Assembly: GCA_029940535.1 (NCBI GenBank)
Contig: JAPYUM010000006.1
Coordinates: forward strand, 23,009 to 86,401
Length of the DNA: 63,393 nt
DNA from: Vicinamibacterales bacterium
Lineage (GTDB): Bacteria; Acidobacteriota; Vicinamibacteria; Vicinamibacterales; UBA8438
Direction of reading: 5' to 3'
The notes beneath the pieces are model-generated. The model was given only the letters and a program-made list of their open reading frames with translations. It was not told where the DNA came from and did not search any database. A program made the position numbers and the translations under genes. Shown in pieces: positions 52,798 through 60,274 of the stretch (positions within the stretch are counted from its first letter, which is position 1; each line of letters begins with the position of its first letter).

Positions 52798-53022
52798 AGC
52801 GGAGAACGGGGACTCCATTTGGCGGTGGTTGACGAGTCCGGGGCGTTGGTGGGCCACCAGGTGTTCGCCACGCACGAGCGGAGCGACGAGTCTGAGCGTC
52901 TGGTCGACGCTTTGGGCGCGGTGCCGCAGCAACATGTGGTCATGCTGGCGATCAAGGGCGACAGGTCGACGTATCTCACGGAGGCCGCCGTCAGGTTCCT
53001 GATCGACCAATTGGGGAGTACG
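52798..53022 (+). pseudogene. Fragment resembling the ILEI/PANDER (FAM3) domain
   Basis: GERGLHLAVVDESGALVGHQ then VFATHERSDESERLVDALGA and QHVVMLAIKGDRSTYLTEAA fits the ILEI/PANDER beta-alpha domain pattern (G-x-N-V-v-V-D ... F-D-T ... V-a-V-k-D). There is no start codon with a Shine-Dalgarno site, and the frame runs into the antisense of CBS protein 2. Family assignment is by eye. Confidence 0.5.
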
Positions 53023-53048
53023 TTCGCGCACCGTTGGGGACGACAAGA

Positions 53049-53459
53049 TTACAGGGGACTAGCGGCTGCCGCGACGAAGTCGCCCTCCGTCAGGATTCCG
53101 ACGAGGGTCTCTCCATGTACCACCGGCAAGCACCCGACCCTCTGCTCGATCATCAAGCGGGCCGCGTCAGGCACCGGAGTGTCTGGGGTCGTAGTCACCA
53201 CCCGGTCATGCATCACACTCTTGACCGCGATGCTGCCCAACATCTTGTCCTTGGCATGCGTCCCGAACCCCAGCGCGCGCACGAGGGCGCTGTGAAACAG
53301 GTCCCGCTGGCTCAGAATGCCCACCAGGCGACCGCGGTCGTTCACGACCGGTAGATGACGCACGCGTGAGGTCTGCATCAGATCTTCCGCCAGCGCGAGT
53401 CGCTCGTTCCGATCCAGCGTGATGACCTTCGCGCTCATGAGGTCTTCGACACGTTGCAT
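53049..53459 (-). CDS. CBS-pair protein 2
   Basis: 136 residues from ATG 53459 (AAGGAGGA upstream). CBS motifs: VEDLMSAKVITLDRNERLAL to RVRHLPVVNDRGRLVGILSQRDL and VKSVMHDRVVTTTPDTPVPD to RVGCLPVVHGETLVGILTEGDF. Paralogue of the protein at 47932. Likely an adenine-nucleotide-binding energy sensor. Divergent from the 58-residue membrane protein; the region between carries a shared palindrome pair. Confidence 0.93.
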   Translation of the reverse strand: MQRVEDLMSAKVITLDRNERLALAEDLMQTSRVRHLPVVNDRGRLVGILSQRDLFHSALVRALGFGTHAKDKMLGSIAVKSVMHDRVVTTTPDTPVPDAARLMIEQRVGCLPVVHGETLVGILTEGDFVAAAASPL

Positions 53460-53514
53460 CCCGTCCTCCTTGCTGGCACCCGGCGATCGTCGCTGTCGCC
53501 CTGTTGTGACGTAC

Positions 53515-53530
53515 ACCAAGTTTCGTGCCG
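53515..53530 (-). promoter_or_regulatory. Possible sigma-54 promoter of CBS-pair protein 2
   Basis: Minus strand CGGCAC-GAAAC-TTGGT: good -24, GG for GC at -12. Its -24 end is 70 bp from the left palindrome at 53593, the same distance as in the other units, which is its main support. Confidence 0.45.
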
Positions 53531-53592
53531 GAGCGATGGCCTATCGGACTCATGGTTCCTGAGAGGCCTTCGCCGAGTACACCGCTCGAAAG

Positions 53593-53630
53593 TGGGGAAA
53601 TTCCACCAGGCCTTTCGGGAATATTCCCCA
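53593..53630. promoter_or_regulatory. Best activator-binding palindrome pair (divergent promoters)
   Basis: TGGGGAAATTCCACCA (53593-53608) and TCGGGAATATTCCCCA (53615-53630) are spaced 22 bp centre to centre, two helical turns. The second contains the perfect palindrome GGGAATATTCCC. Between two divergent sigma-54-like promoters: 70 bp from the minus -24, 68 bp from the plus -24. Confidence 0.65.
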
Positions 53631-53690
53631 GCGTGGCACTGCGGTCACGCGCAGAGTGCGTGTCCTTCCGCTCGGTCAGCGACCGGTGTC

Positions 53691-53706
53691 CGGTACGAGA
53701 GTTGCT
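53691..53706 (+). promoter_or_regulatory. Sigma-54 promoter of the 58-residue membrane protein gene
   Basis: CGGTAC-GAGAG-TTGCT: exact -12 and only the first base of the -24 differs. Expected start near 53717, 17 bases before ATG 53734, with GGAG in between. Confidence 0.7.
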
Positions 53707-53733
53707 CCTTCCGGAGCGAAGGAGAACGAGACG

Positions 53734-53910
53734 ATGACTACGCAACAGGCAAACGGGCTCAAGCGCACTGGTTCAGTTGCCGGCGCCGGCGCGGTCGTGG
53801 CCGCCATCGGTATGTTCGCGGCGGCGCCCACCGCGATCGCCGCCGGACTACTGGTCTGCTGGGGGATTGCCTTCGTGACGCTAATTGGGTACATCGACAC
53901 GCTGTCGTAG
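53734..53910 (+). CDS. 58-residue membrane protein
   Basis: ATG 53734 follows GAAGGAGAACGAGACG. Two hydrophobic segments, SVAGAGAVVAAIGMFAAAPT and AIAAGLLVCWGIAFVTLIGY, joined by a short turn, with no charged residue after the first 12. The strong ribosome site and the sigma-54 promoter with two activator palindromes make it a real gene, although no family is recognised. A small membrane protein induced under the same condition as the Usp/CBS proteins. Confidence 0.75.
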   Translation: MTTQQANGLKRTGSVAGAGAVVAAIGMFAAAPTAIAAGLLVCWGIAFVTLIGYIDTLS

Positions 53911-54132
53911 CCGCCGTGGAGGATGGCGCAGCCTGGAGTAGACGGCTGCCGGGGGAAGGTTCGGCAGGGTCTCCTCCAGGTGCGCCAGGGTCAACTCAGG
54001 GGCGGGCGGCGGTCGAGGTGGGATCCGTGACCGGAACGCGTCGCAACCTGGGTATCAACGTGTTGTCCAGCACGTCACCCCGATGACTCTTAAAGCAAGG
54101 TCAGTGCCGTACGGCAGACCGTCGACGGGTGC

Positions 54133-55491
54133 TTAGCTTCGCGTCAGGCCGAATTTCTCGATCCGATATCGGATCTGGTCCCGGTTCAGCCCCAGCAATG
54201 TGGCAGCTCGGGTCTGGTTCCACTGCGTGCGTTCGAGCGCTTGGGCGACCAGGCCGCGTTCCAACTGCTCCAGATTCGTGCCCCCGGCGGCGAGTTCCAT
54301 GCCGCCGGACGTGGCTGGACGCGACCCTAGCATCGGGAAGTCACCCAGCGTGAGCAAGTCGCTGTCTGTCAAGAGCATGGCGCGCTCGGTCGCGTTTCGA
54401 AGCTCTCGGACATTGCCCGGCCACGGATACTGTTCGAGTGCCTCGAAGACCTCCGGGGCGGCGCCCTGGACCTGTTTCCGGAACTCGCGGTTGAACAGGT
54501 CGATGTAGTACTTGGCCAGCACCGAGATGTCGGCTGCCCGCTCCCGCAAGGGGGGCAACCGCACGGGCAGCACGTCGAGTCGATAATACAAGTCCTCACG
54601 AAACAGGCCTTGCTTCACCGATTCCTCGAGATTCCTGTTTGTCGCCGCGATGATCCGGACGTCGACCTGGATGTCCTGCGCGCCACCGACCCGCTTGAAG
54701 GTCTTCTCTTCCAGGAACCGAAGCAGCTTGGATTGCAGACCGGGCGACATCTCCCCGATCTCATCGAGAAACACCGACCCACCGTCAGCCGACTCCAGGA
54801 GGCCGCGCTTCTGTTGTCGTGCGTCGGTGAAGGCGCCACGCTCGTGGCCGAACAGTTCGCTCTCCAGCAGGGAATCGGTGAGGGCCGAGCAGGTGATGTT
54901 CATGAAGGGCTGGGCGGCGCGGCTGCTCGCGTAGTGAATGACCTTCGCGGCGAGATCTTTCCCGGTGCCGCTCTCTCCGGTGAGGAGGACCGTGGACGCT
55001 GGACTGGCCGCAATCTTCACCAGCAGGTCTTTGATCTGCTGCATGGCCGGCGAGCCGCCCACGATCTTGTCGATGCTCCACGGTTTGGCCTGGTTCGCCC
55101 GTAGCGCTCGCACCTCGCGCCGCAATCGTGTGGTTTCGAGCGCCTTCTCGACCAGTACGGCGATCTCGTCCAGGTTGAACGGTTTGGTGGCGTAGTGATA
55201 CGCCCCCTCCTTCATGATCTCGACCGCCGTCGCCACGTTCGAGAAGGCGGTCAGCAGAATCACCAGCACGTCAGGCTCGCGGCGACGCACCTCTTTCAGC
55301 ACCTCGAGGCCGTCGGTGTCGGGCAGCCGGTAGTCGAGCAGGACCAGGTCGACGCCCTCGCTGAGTTTGGCCAGCGCCGCGGCACCGGTATCCGCCTCCA
55401 GGGTCTTGTATCCGTCCTGAGAGAGCCGTTCGACGAGCGACCAGCGGATGAGTTGCTCGTCGTCGACTACCAGAACCGTCGCTTTCGCCAT
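54133..55491 (-). CDS. NtrC-type sigma-54-dependent response regulator
   Basis: 452 residues from ATG 55491. REC domain with phosphoacceptor Asp53 (LLDYRLPDTDG); AAA+ domain with Walker A GESGTGKD (Lys178), the sigma-54 contact loop GAFTDA (219-224, Asp for the last Gly of GAFTGA), Walker B GGSVFLDEIGEM and the sensor region; C-terminal Fis-type helix-turn-helix NQTRAATLLGLNRDQIRYRI. It should activate sigma-54 promoters when phosphorylated. There is no Shine-Dalgarno site; TATAAT lies nine bases before ATG, so the mRNA may be leaderless. Divergent from a PAS kinase that is the likely partner. Confidence 0.95.
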   Translation of the reverse strand: MAKATVLVVDDEQLIRWSLVERLSQDGYKTLEADTGAAALAKLSEGVDLVLLDYRLPDTDGLEVLKEVRRREPDVLVILLTAFSNVATAVEIMKEGAYHYATKPFNLDEIAVLVEKALETTRLRREVRALRANQAKPWSIDKIVGGSPAMQQIKDLLVKIAASPASTVLLTGESGTGKDLAAKVIHYASSRAAQPFMNITCSALTDSLLESELFGHERGAFTDARQQKRGLLESADGGSVFLDEIGEMSPGLQSKLLRFLEEKTFKRVGGAQDIQVDVRIIAATNRNLEESVKQGLFREDLYYRLDVLPVRLPPLRERAADISVLAKYYIDLFNREFRKQVQGAAPEVFEALEQYPWPGNVRELRNATERAMLLTDSDLLTLGDFPMLGSRPATSGGMELAAGGTNLEQLERGLVAQALERTQWNQTRAATLLGLNRDQIRYRIEKFGLTRS

Positions 55492-55500
55492 ATGTTGCGA

Positions 55501-55506
55501 ATTATA
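55501..55506 (-). promoter_or_regulatory. -10 box suggesting a leaderless regulator mRNA
   Basis: Minus strand TATAAT followed by nine bases and the ATG of the NtrC-type gene. A start 7 bases after the box would fall next to the ATG. No good -35 hexamer is visible. Confidence 0.4.
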
Positions 55507-55739
55507 CAGAGGGGCAGTGTTGGCTGGGTCCGGCGTCGGCTCCGCATTCTTGCCGTCCGCCGATCCAGCGCGGCTGCCCCCAGAGCCGCCTCCATGTGTG
55601 TGCGAGGTTTCCCGCATGACCACCTCCGGCGATCCGCGCGCTGGCACCCAACTGCGCGCTGATAGGATGTCTGTAGAACCAGGGTGCGCCGTTTCCCGTG
55701 CCACCGCTTCCCACTGCCTCAACGCAAGAGTCACGCCAG

Positions 55740-56810
55740 ATGCAAGATTCCGCCGACGCCGCCTCCGGGTCGCTCTTCAAGGAGCTCCGTGACATCCAGT
55801 ACGCTCTCGACAGGTCCGCGATCGTCGCCACCACCGATGTCGCGGGGAAGATCACTGCTACCAACCAGAAGTTTCGTGACATTTCCGGCTACTCGGAGTC
55901 GGATCTCCTCGGCCAGGACCACCGCATCATCAATTCCGGACATCATTCGAAAGAGTTCTTTCGCAATCTGTGGAGCACCATCGTTGGGGGAGAGGTGTGG
56001 ACGGGCGAGCTCTGCAATCGAGCCAAGAACGGCAACGCGTATTGGGTCGACACCACAATCGTGCCGTTTCTCGACGACGCAGGCGTGCCATATCAGTACA
56101 TGGCGATCCGCTTCGAGATCACGGGGCGAAAGCGAGCCGAGACCAAGCTGCGGGAACAGGAGACGTTGGCCCGACTTGGAGAGATGGCTGCCGTCGTGGC
56201 GCATGAAGTGAAGAACCCGCTCGCTGGCATCCGCGGCGCCCTGCAGGTCATCAGCGGTCGGATGCCAGCGGATGCGCCGGACGTGGCGGTGCTCGGGGAC
56301 ATTCAGGACCGGATCGATGGGTTGGACCAGATGGTTCAGGATCTGTTGGTGTTTGCGCGGCCGACGCCACCAACGATGGGACAGACCGCCCTGTTGCCGC
56401 TCATCTCGGGAACCGTGTCGATGCTCAGCCAGGATTCGGCCTGGGCTGGGGTGGAGATCGTCGTGCCTGAGACGGCGCCGACCCTACGCGTGGATGCGGC
56501 ACAGCTTCAGGTGGTGCTTTTCAATCTCTTGCTGAATGCGGCCCAGGCAGTCGGGGGCGATGGGCGGGTCGAGGTTGCGGTGGACACAACGCCTGAGTGG
56601 TGCGAGATCCGTGTAGGCGACGATGGGCCCGGCCTCGACCCCGCGGTTCGGGACAGGCTGTTCGAGCCGTTTGTCACCACCAAGCATCGGGGGAGCGGGC
56701 TGGGGCTGGCCACGGCCAAGCGCGTGGTCGAGATGCATCACGGCACGCTCGTCGCCGACTCTGGACCGAACGGGGGCACCGTCCTGTCGATTCGCCTGCC
56801 GGTCGAGTGA
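55740..56810 (+). CDS. PAS-domain sensor histidine kinase (NtrB-like)
   Basis: 356 residues from ATG 55740; GTG 55698 would add 14. No membrane segment, so cytoplasmic. PAS domain of about residues 20-130 (ALDRSAIVATTDVAGKITAT, GYSESDLLGQDHRIINSGHH). H-box VVAHEVKNPLAGIRGA (His near 155), N-box LLNAAQAVGGDGRV, G1 VGDDGPGLD, G2 HRGSGLGLATAKRVVE. Of the NtrB type by H-box. The PAS with a -PAC tail may bind haem or flavin. It most likely phosphorylates the divergent NtrC-type regulator. Confidence 0.92.
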   Translation: MQDSADAASGSLFKELRDIQYALDRSAIVATTDVAGKITATNQKFRDISGYSESDLLGQDHRIINSGHHSKEFFRNLWSTIVGGEVWTGELCNRAKNGNAYWVDTTIVPFLDDAGVPYQYMAIRFEITGRKRAETKLREQETLARLGEMAAVVAHEVKNPLAGIRGALQVISGRMPADAPDVAVLGDIQDRIDGLDQMVQDLLVFARPTPPTMGQTALLPLISGTVSMLSQDSAWAGVEIVVPETAPTLRVDAAQLQVVLFNLLLNAAQAVGGDGRVEVAVDTTPEWCEIRVGDDGPGLDPAVRDRLFEPFVTTKHRGSGLGLATAKRVVEMHHGTLVADSGPNGGTVLSIRLPVE

Positions 56811-56842
56811 GTGGGCGGGAGGGGTGGCGCCCCGGGCCGTGG

Positions 56843-57835
56843 TCAGGGTGTCAGGTGCACTTCGGCCAGCCCGATACCGCGCTCTCCGGCGACGGAGTAC
56901 AGCAAATAGACGTGACCGTCTTCCTCGAAGATAGCCGGGTCGCGCAGTTGGTTGGCCGGCTCGTCAATCGACCCGCCACGCGACGGTGTCACCGGGAGGT
57001 CCGCTCCTTCCCAGGAACGCTCCGGTCGCAACACCTCGACGGGCGCCGATTCTTGCCAGCTCATCCAGCCGCCGGTCATGTCGATGGTCGACACCCAGAC
57101 CCGCTCGGGAGCGTCGCCCCTCGCCGTCCAGAAGACATACAGCCGCGTGCCGCGTCGCAGAATCGCTGAATGCCGCATGTCCGGGTTGAAGAGCTGTGGT
57201 CCTTCCTCGAAATTGGTCAGCCCGTCGCGCGACCGATACAGCACACCCGGCATCGCCAGGGCGTACACGAAGTTGTCGTAACGGAAGGTCCGGAAGTACG
57301 GTCGACCCAAAATCTCGGGCCGCCCTTCGAACTGGATGCCATCGTCGGAGACGGCGGCCCGGGTGACCTGACGTCCGGCGTCTCGGCCATGGACATACAT
57401 GACGATCTGACGGCGCGCGTCGTCGATCCGCACCTCGGGTGACGCCACGTGCACATAGGCGCCTGGTGGCGCGCAGGGCGGACAGGTCGTGGGAAAGTGC
57501 GACTGGTCGAGTTGCAGCGTGCCCGGTTCGTGCGTGGTCCAGGGACCACGCAACGCGTCCGCATACGCCAACCTGATGTAGGTTCCGCGATGATCCGCGA
57601 AGTACAGGTAATACCGTCCCAGTGGCGCCTCGACCCAGTCCGGTACCCTGATCAGCGACGGGCCGGCGATGTTGCTGCCCATGGACGCGTCCATGTTCGG
57701 TCGGATGATCGGGGCCTCGACGAGCCGCTCGACCCGCACGGCCTCGGCCGTCTCCGTCTGACCCGCGTTCGCCAGCGACGCCGTGCCCATCGCGGTTACT
57801 GCGAGCAGGGTGGTCGTTGCGCGCATGGATGTCAT
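56843..57835 (-). CDS. Secreted five-bladed beta-propeller protein (GH43-like)
   Basis: 330 residues from ATG 57835; ATG 57826 is an alternative. Signal peptide [18 protein letters not shown]. Repeated aromatic strands fit a GH43/32-type five-bladed propeller: [20 protein letters not shown] (first acidic region), [53 protein letters not shown] and [20 protein letters not shown]. The acid residues of an active site are not certain. Possibly a glycosidase or a sugar-binding relative. The open frame to 58060 is the antisense of frc. Confidence 0.72.
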   Translation of the reverse strand: MTSMRATTTLLAVTAMGTASLANAGQTETAEAVRVERLVEAPIIRPNMDASMGSNIAGPSLIRVPDWVEAPLGRYYLYFADHRGTYIRLAYADALRGPWTTHEPGTLQLDQSHFPTTCPPCAPPGAYVHVASPEVRIDDARRQIVMYVHGRDAGRQVTRAAVSDDGIQFEGRPEILGRPYFRTFRYDNFVYALAMPGVLYRSRDGLTNFEEGPQLFNPDMRHSAILRRGTRLYVFWTARGDAPERVWVSTIDMTGGWMSWQESAPVEVLRPERSWEGADLPVTPSRGGSIDEPANQLRDPAIFEEDGHVYLLYSVAGERGIGLAEVHLTP

Positions 57836-57941
57836 GGTGCTGCTCATTCTACTGCCGGGCGAATGTCGTATCCCACCGCTCCGGTGCGATAATGTGTGGT
57901 TGCCCTGCGCACACGACGACGACCATTCTACGGAGAACGCG

Positions 57942-59186
57942 ATGAAAGCCCTTGAGGGAGTACGGATACTCGACATGACCCACGTGCAGTCGGGCCCCAC
58001 CTGCACGCAGCTACTCGCCTGGTTCGGTGCCGACGTCATCAAGGTCGAGCGCCCGGGCAAGGGCGACGCGACCCGCAGTCAGCTACGGGATATCCCGGAC
58101 GTCGACAGCCTGTACTTCACGATGCTGAATCACAACAAGCGCAGCATCACGCTGAACACGAAGCACGAGAGCGGCAAGGCGATCTTCACCAGACTGATCC
58201 AGGAGTGCGATGTGCTGGCGGAGAACTTCGCTCCCGGTGCGCTCGACCGGATGGGGTTTTCCTGGGAGCGAATTCAAGAGATCAATCCTCGGATCATCTA
58301 TGCCTCGATCAAAGGGTTCGGACCTGGTCCGTACGAAGACTGCAAGGTCTACGAGAACGTGGCCCAATGCACGGGTGGCGGCGCCAGCACCACCGGGTTT
58401 CCTGATGGTCCGCCGGTAGTGACCGGCGCCCAGATCGGCGACAGCGGGACTGGCCTGCATCTGGCGCTGGGCATCGTGACGGCGCTGTTTCACCGCGAGA
58501 AAAGCGGTCGAGGCCAGAAGGTCGTGTGTGCCATGCAGGACGGGGTGCTGAACCTGTGTCGCGTGAAACTGCGAGACCAACAGCGTCTGGCGCACGGACC
58601 GCTGACCGAATATCCCCAGTATCCGAACGGGACATTCGGTGAGGCGACACCACGGGCCGGCAACGCGTCCGGTGGCGGCCAGCCGGGATGGATCGTCAAG
58701 TGCAAGGGGTGGGAGCACGATCCCGACGCCTACATCTATGTCATTGCGCAGGCGGCGGCGTTCGCGGGACTCGCGAAGGCGGTCGGACACGCGGACTGGC
58801 TGGACGACCCGGAGTGGAATACTCCGAAAGCACGGTTGTCGAAGATCGACGTGATGTTCGACGAGATCGAGAAGTGGACCCAGACGAAGGAGAAATTCGA
58901 GGTCATGGCGATCTTGAATCCACTCAACGTGCCGTGTGGGCCGGTGCTCTCGATGAAGGAATTGTCGCAGGAAGCGTCGTTGCGGGAGACCGGGACCATC
59001 GTCGAGGTTGAACACCCGACCCGCGGGTCGTACCTGAGTGTCGGCAACCCGATCAAACTGTCAGATTCACCCGCCGACGTCCAGCGCTCGCCCCTGCTCG
59101 GCGAACACACGGATGAAATTCTCGGCGGCGTGTTGGGGATGGATGCGGCCGCGATTGCCGTCGCGAAGGCCGACGGCGCGGTGTAG
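57942..59186 (+). CDS. frc: Formyl-CoA:oxalate CoA-transferase (class III CoA-transferase)
   Basis: 414 residues from ATG 57942 (CGGAGAACGCG). [20 protein letters not shown] at the start and [20 protein letters not shown] carry the Asp nucleophile Asp167 (Asp169 in Oxalobacter Frc); [20 protein letters not shown] closes it. It moves CoA from formyl-CoA to oxalate for oxalate breakdown. The partner oxalyl-CoA decarboxylase gene is not in the window, so a related substrate is possible. The next gene, a PanE-like reductase, is 47 bases downstream. Confidence 0.92.
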   Translation: MKALEGVRILDMTHVQSGPTCTQLLAWFGADVIKVERPGKGDATRSQLRDIPDVDSLYFTMLNHNKRSITLNTKHESGKAIFTRLIQECDVLAENFAPGALDRMGFSWERIQEINPRIIYASIKGFGPGPYEDCKVYENVAQCTGGGASTTGFPDGPPVVTGAQIGDSGTGLHLALGIVTALFHREKSGRGQKVVCAMQDGVLNLCRVKLRDQQRLAHGPLTEYPQYPNGTFGEATPRAGNASGGGQPGWIVKCKGWEHDPDAYIYVIAQAAAFAGLAKAVGHADWLDDPEWNTPKARLSKIDVMFDEIEKWTQTKEKFEVMAILNPLNVPCGPVLSMKELSQEASLRETGTIVEVEHPTRGSYLSVGNPIKLSDSPADVQRSPLLGEHTDEILGGVLGMDAAAIAVAKADGAV

Positions 59187-59233
59187 CCAATCGGTTTCGT
59201 AGTCGCGGGTCTTCAGACCCGCCCAGGAGGTCC

Positions 59234-60244
59234 ATGAAAGTCTGTGTCGTAGGGGCGGGAGCCATCGGTGGGTATGTGGCAGTGCGGCTGGCGCACGCCG
59301 GGCATGACGTATCGGCGATCGCCCGCGGTCCGCATCTGGCCGCCATCCGGTCCCACGGCTTGACGTTGGTGGAAGCGGAGCAGGAACTGGTCGCGACCAA
59401 TTTGACCGCGACCGACCGGATTCCCGATCTGGGGCGGCAGGACGTGGTCCTGCTGGCACTCAAGGCGCACCAGATTTCGGCGGTCGTCGAGGATCTGCCG
59501 TCGATCGTGGGGCCCGAGACGGTGCTCGTGACGCTACAGAACGGGATTCCCTGGTGGTACTTCCAAAAGCTGGGCGGTCCGTATGCCGACCGTGTCGTGG
59601 AGACCGTCGATCCGGGTGGCGTGCTGTTCAACGCCATCGACCCGAATCAGGTGGTCGGCTGCATCGCTTATCCGGCCGCGACCATCGCCGAGCCCGGCGT
59701 GATCAAGCACATCGAAGGCAACCGGTTTCCGGTTGGTGAGCTCGACGGCAGCGCGTCCAAGCGCGTGGCCATGGTGTCCGCCCTGTTCGAGGGCGGTGGG
59801 TTCAAGGCCCGCGTGCTGGACGACATCCGGTCCGAGATCTGGCTGAAGCTGTGGGGCAATCTGTCCTTCAACCCGATCAGCGCGTTGACCCACGCGACGC
59901 TCGTCGACATCTGTCAGTTCCCACTGTCACGGGCGCTGGCGGCGACGATGATGACCGAGGCCCAGGTGATTGCCGAGCGCCTGGGCGCCAGCTTTCGCGT
60001 GCCGATGGAGCGGCGAATCGCCGGCGCCGAGAGTGTCGGGAAGCACAAGACCTCGATGCTCCAGGACGTCGAGGTTGGGAAGCCGCTCGAGATCGATGGC
60101 ATGCTGGGCGTGGTGGTGGAGCTCGCCGACATTACCGGGGTCGAGGTGCCGACGCTGCGTACGGTGTATGCGTGCGCCAGTCTGTTGAACCGGACGATTC
60201 AGGACGAGGGCCTTCGCATCAAGGGCAGCCCGCGGGCGGTGTGA
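59234..60244 (+). CDS. panE: 2-dehydropantoate 2-reductase-like NADPH enzyme
   Basis: 336 residues from ATG 59234 (GGAGG upstream). Rossmann start KVCVVGAGAIGGYVAVRLAH; ketopantoate reductase marks LLALKAHQISAVVEDL, VTLQNGIPWW and LKLWGNLSFNPISALTHATL (Lys and Asn catalytic). The C-terminal helical domain ends PTLRTVYACASLLNRTIQDE. It reduces 2-dehydropantoate or a related 2-oxo acid. In the frc context a role outside CoA synthesis is possible. Confidence 0.85.
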   Translation: MKVCVVGAGAIGGYVAVRLAHAGHDVSAIARGPHLAAIRSHGLTLVEAEQELVATNLTATDRIPDLGRQDVVLLALKAHQISAVVEDLPSIVGPETVLVTLQNGIPWWYFQKLGGPYADRVVETVDPGGVLFNAIDPNQVVGCIAYPAATIAEPGVIKHIEGNRFPVGELDGSASKRVAMVSALFEGGGFKARVLDDIRSEIWLKLWGNLSFNPISALTHATLVDICQFPLSRALAATMMTEAQVIAERLGASFRVPMERRIAGAESVGKHKTSMLQDVEVGKPLEIDGMLGVVVELADITGVEVPTLRTVYACASLLNRTIQDEGLRIKGSPRAV

Positions 60245-60274
60245 CTCGGCCACGGGCAGCGAAAAGGGGAATCT

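Larger units (their letters stand above)
52265..53048 (+). other. 784-base stretch of gene remnants between hsp20 and CBS protein 2
   Basis: No intact gene. It holds the hsp20 leader, a VTC-like fragment, an unassigned fragment (52633-52773, ...AARQRILVKLWRLPDVTLSF, ending DGDDVE) and an ILEI/PANDER-like fragment, in different frames and all on the plus strand. The AT-rich direct repeat GATACCCGTAAATACCC lies at about 52371-52389. Confidence 0.65.

Noticed and set aside
52792-53295. Full-length plus-strand open frame over the ILEI-like fragment
   Set aside because: Past 53022 it is the antisense of CBS protein 2, so only the first part looks like protein.
53634-53649. TGGCAC at 53634 as a further -24 element
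   Set aside because: Five bases later the sequence is TCACG, not TTGCW.
53911-54132. Coding remnant between the 58-residue gene and the regulator
   Set aside because: A minus-strand stretch reads like protein, but it is too short and matches nothing I recognise.
54806-54836. GAFTDA instead of GAFTGA as evidence for a regulator that cannot contact sigma-54
   Set aside because: GAFTDA is found in many NtrC-type regulators whose other motifs are intact, so it is treated as functional.
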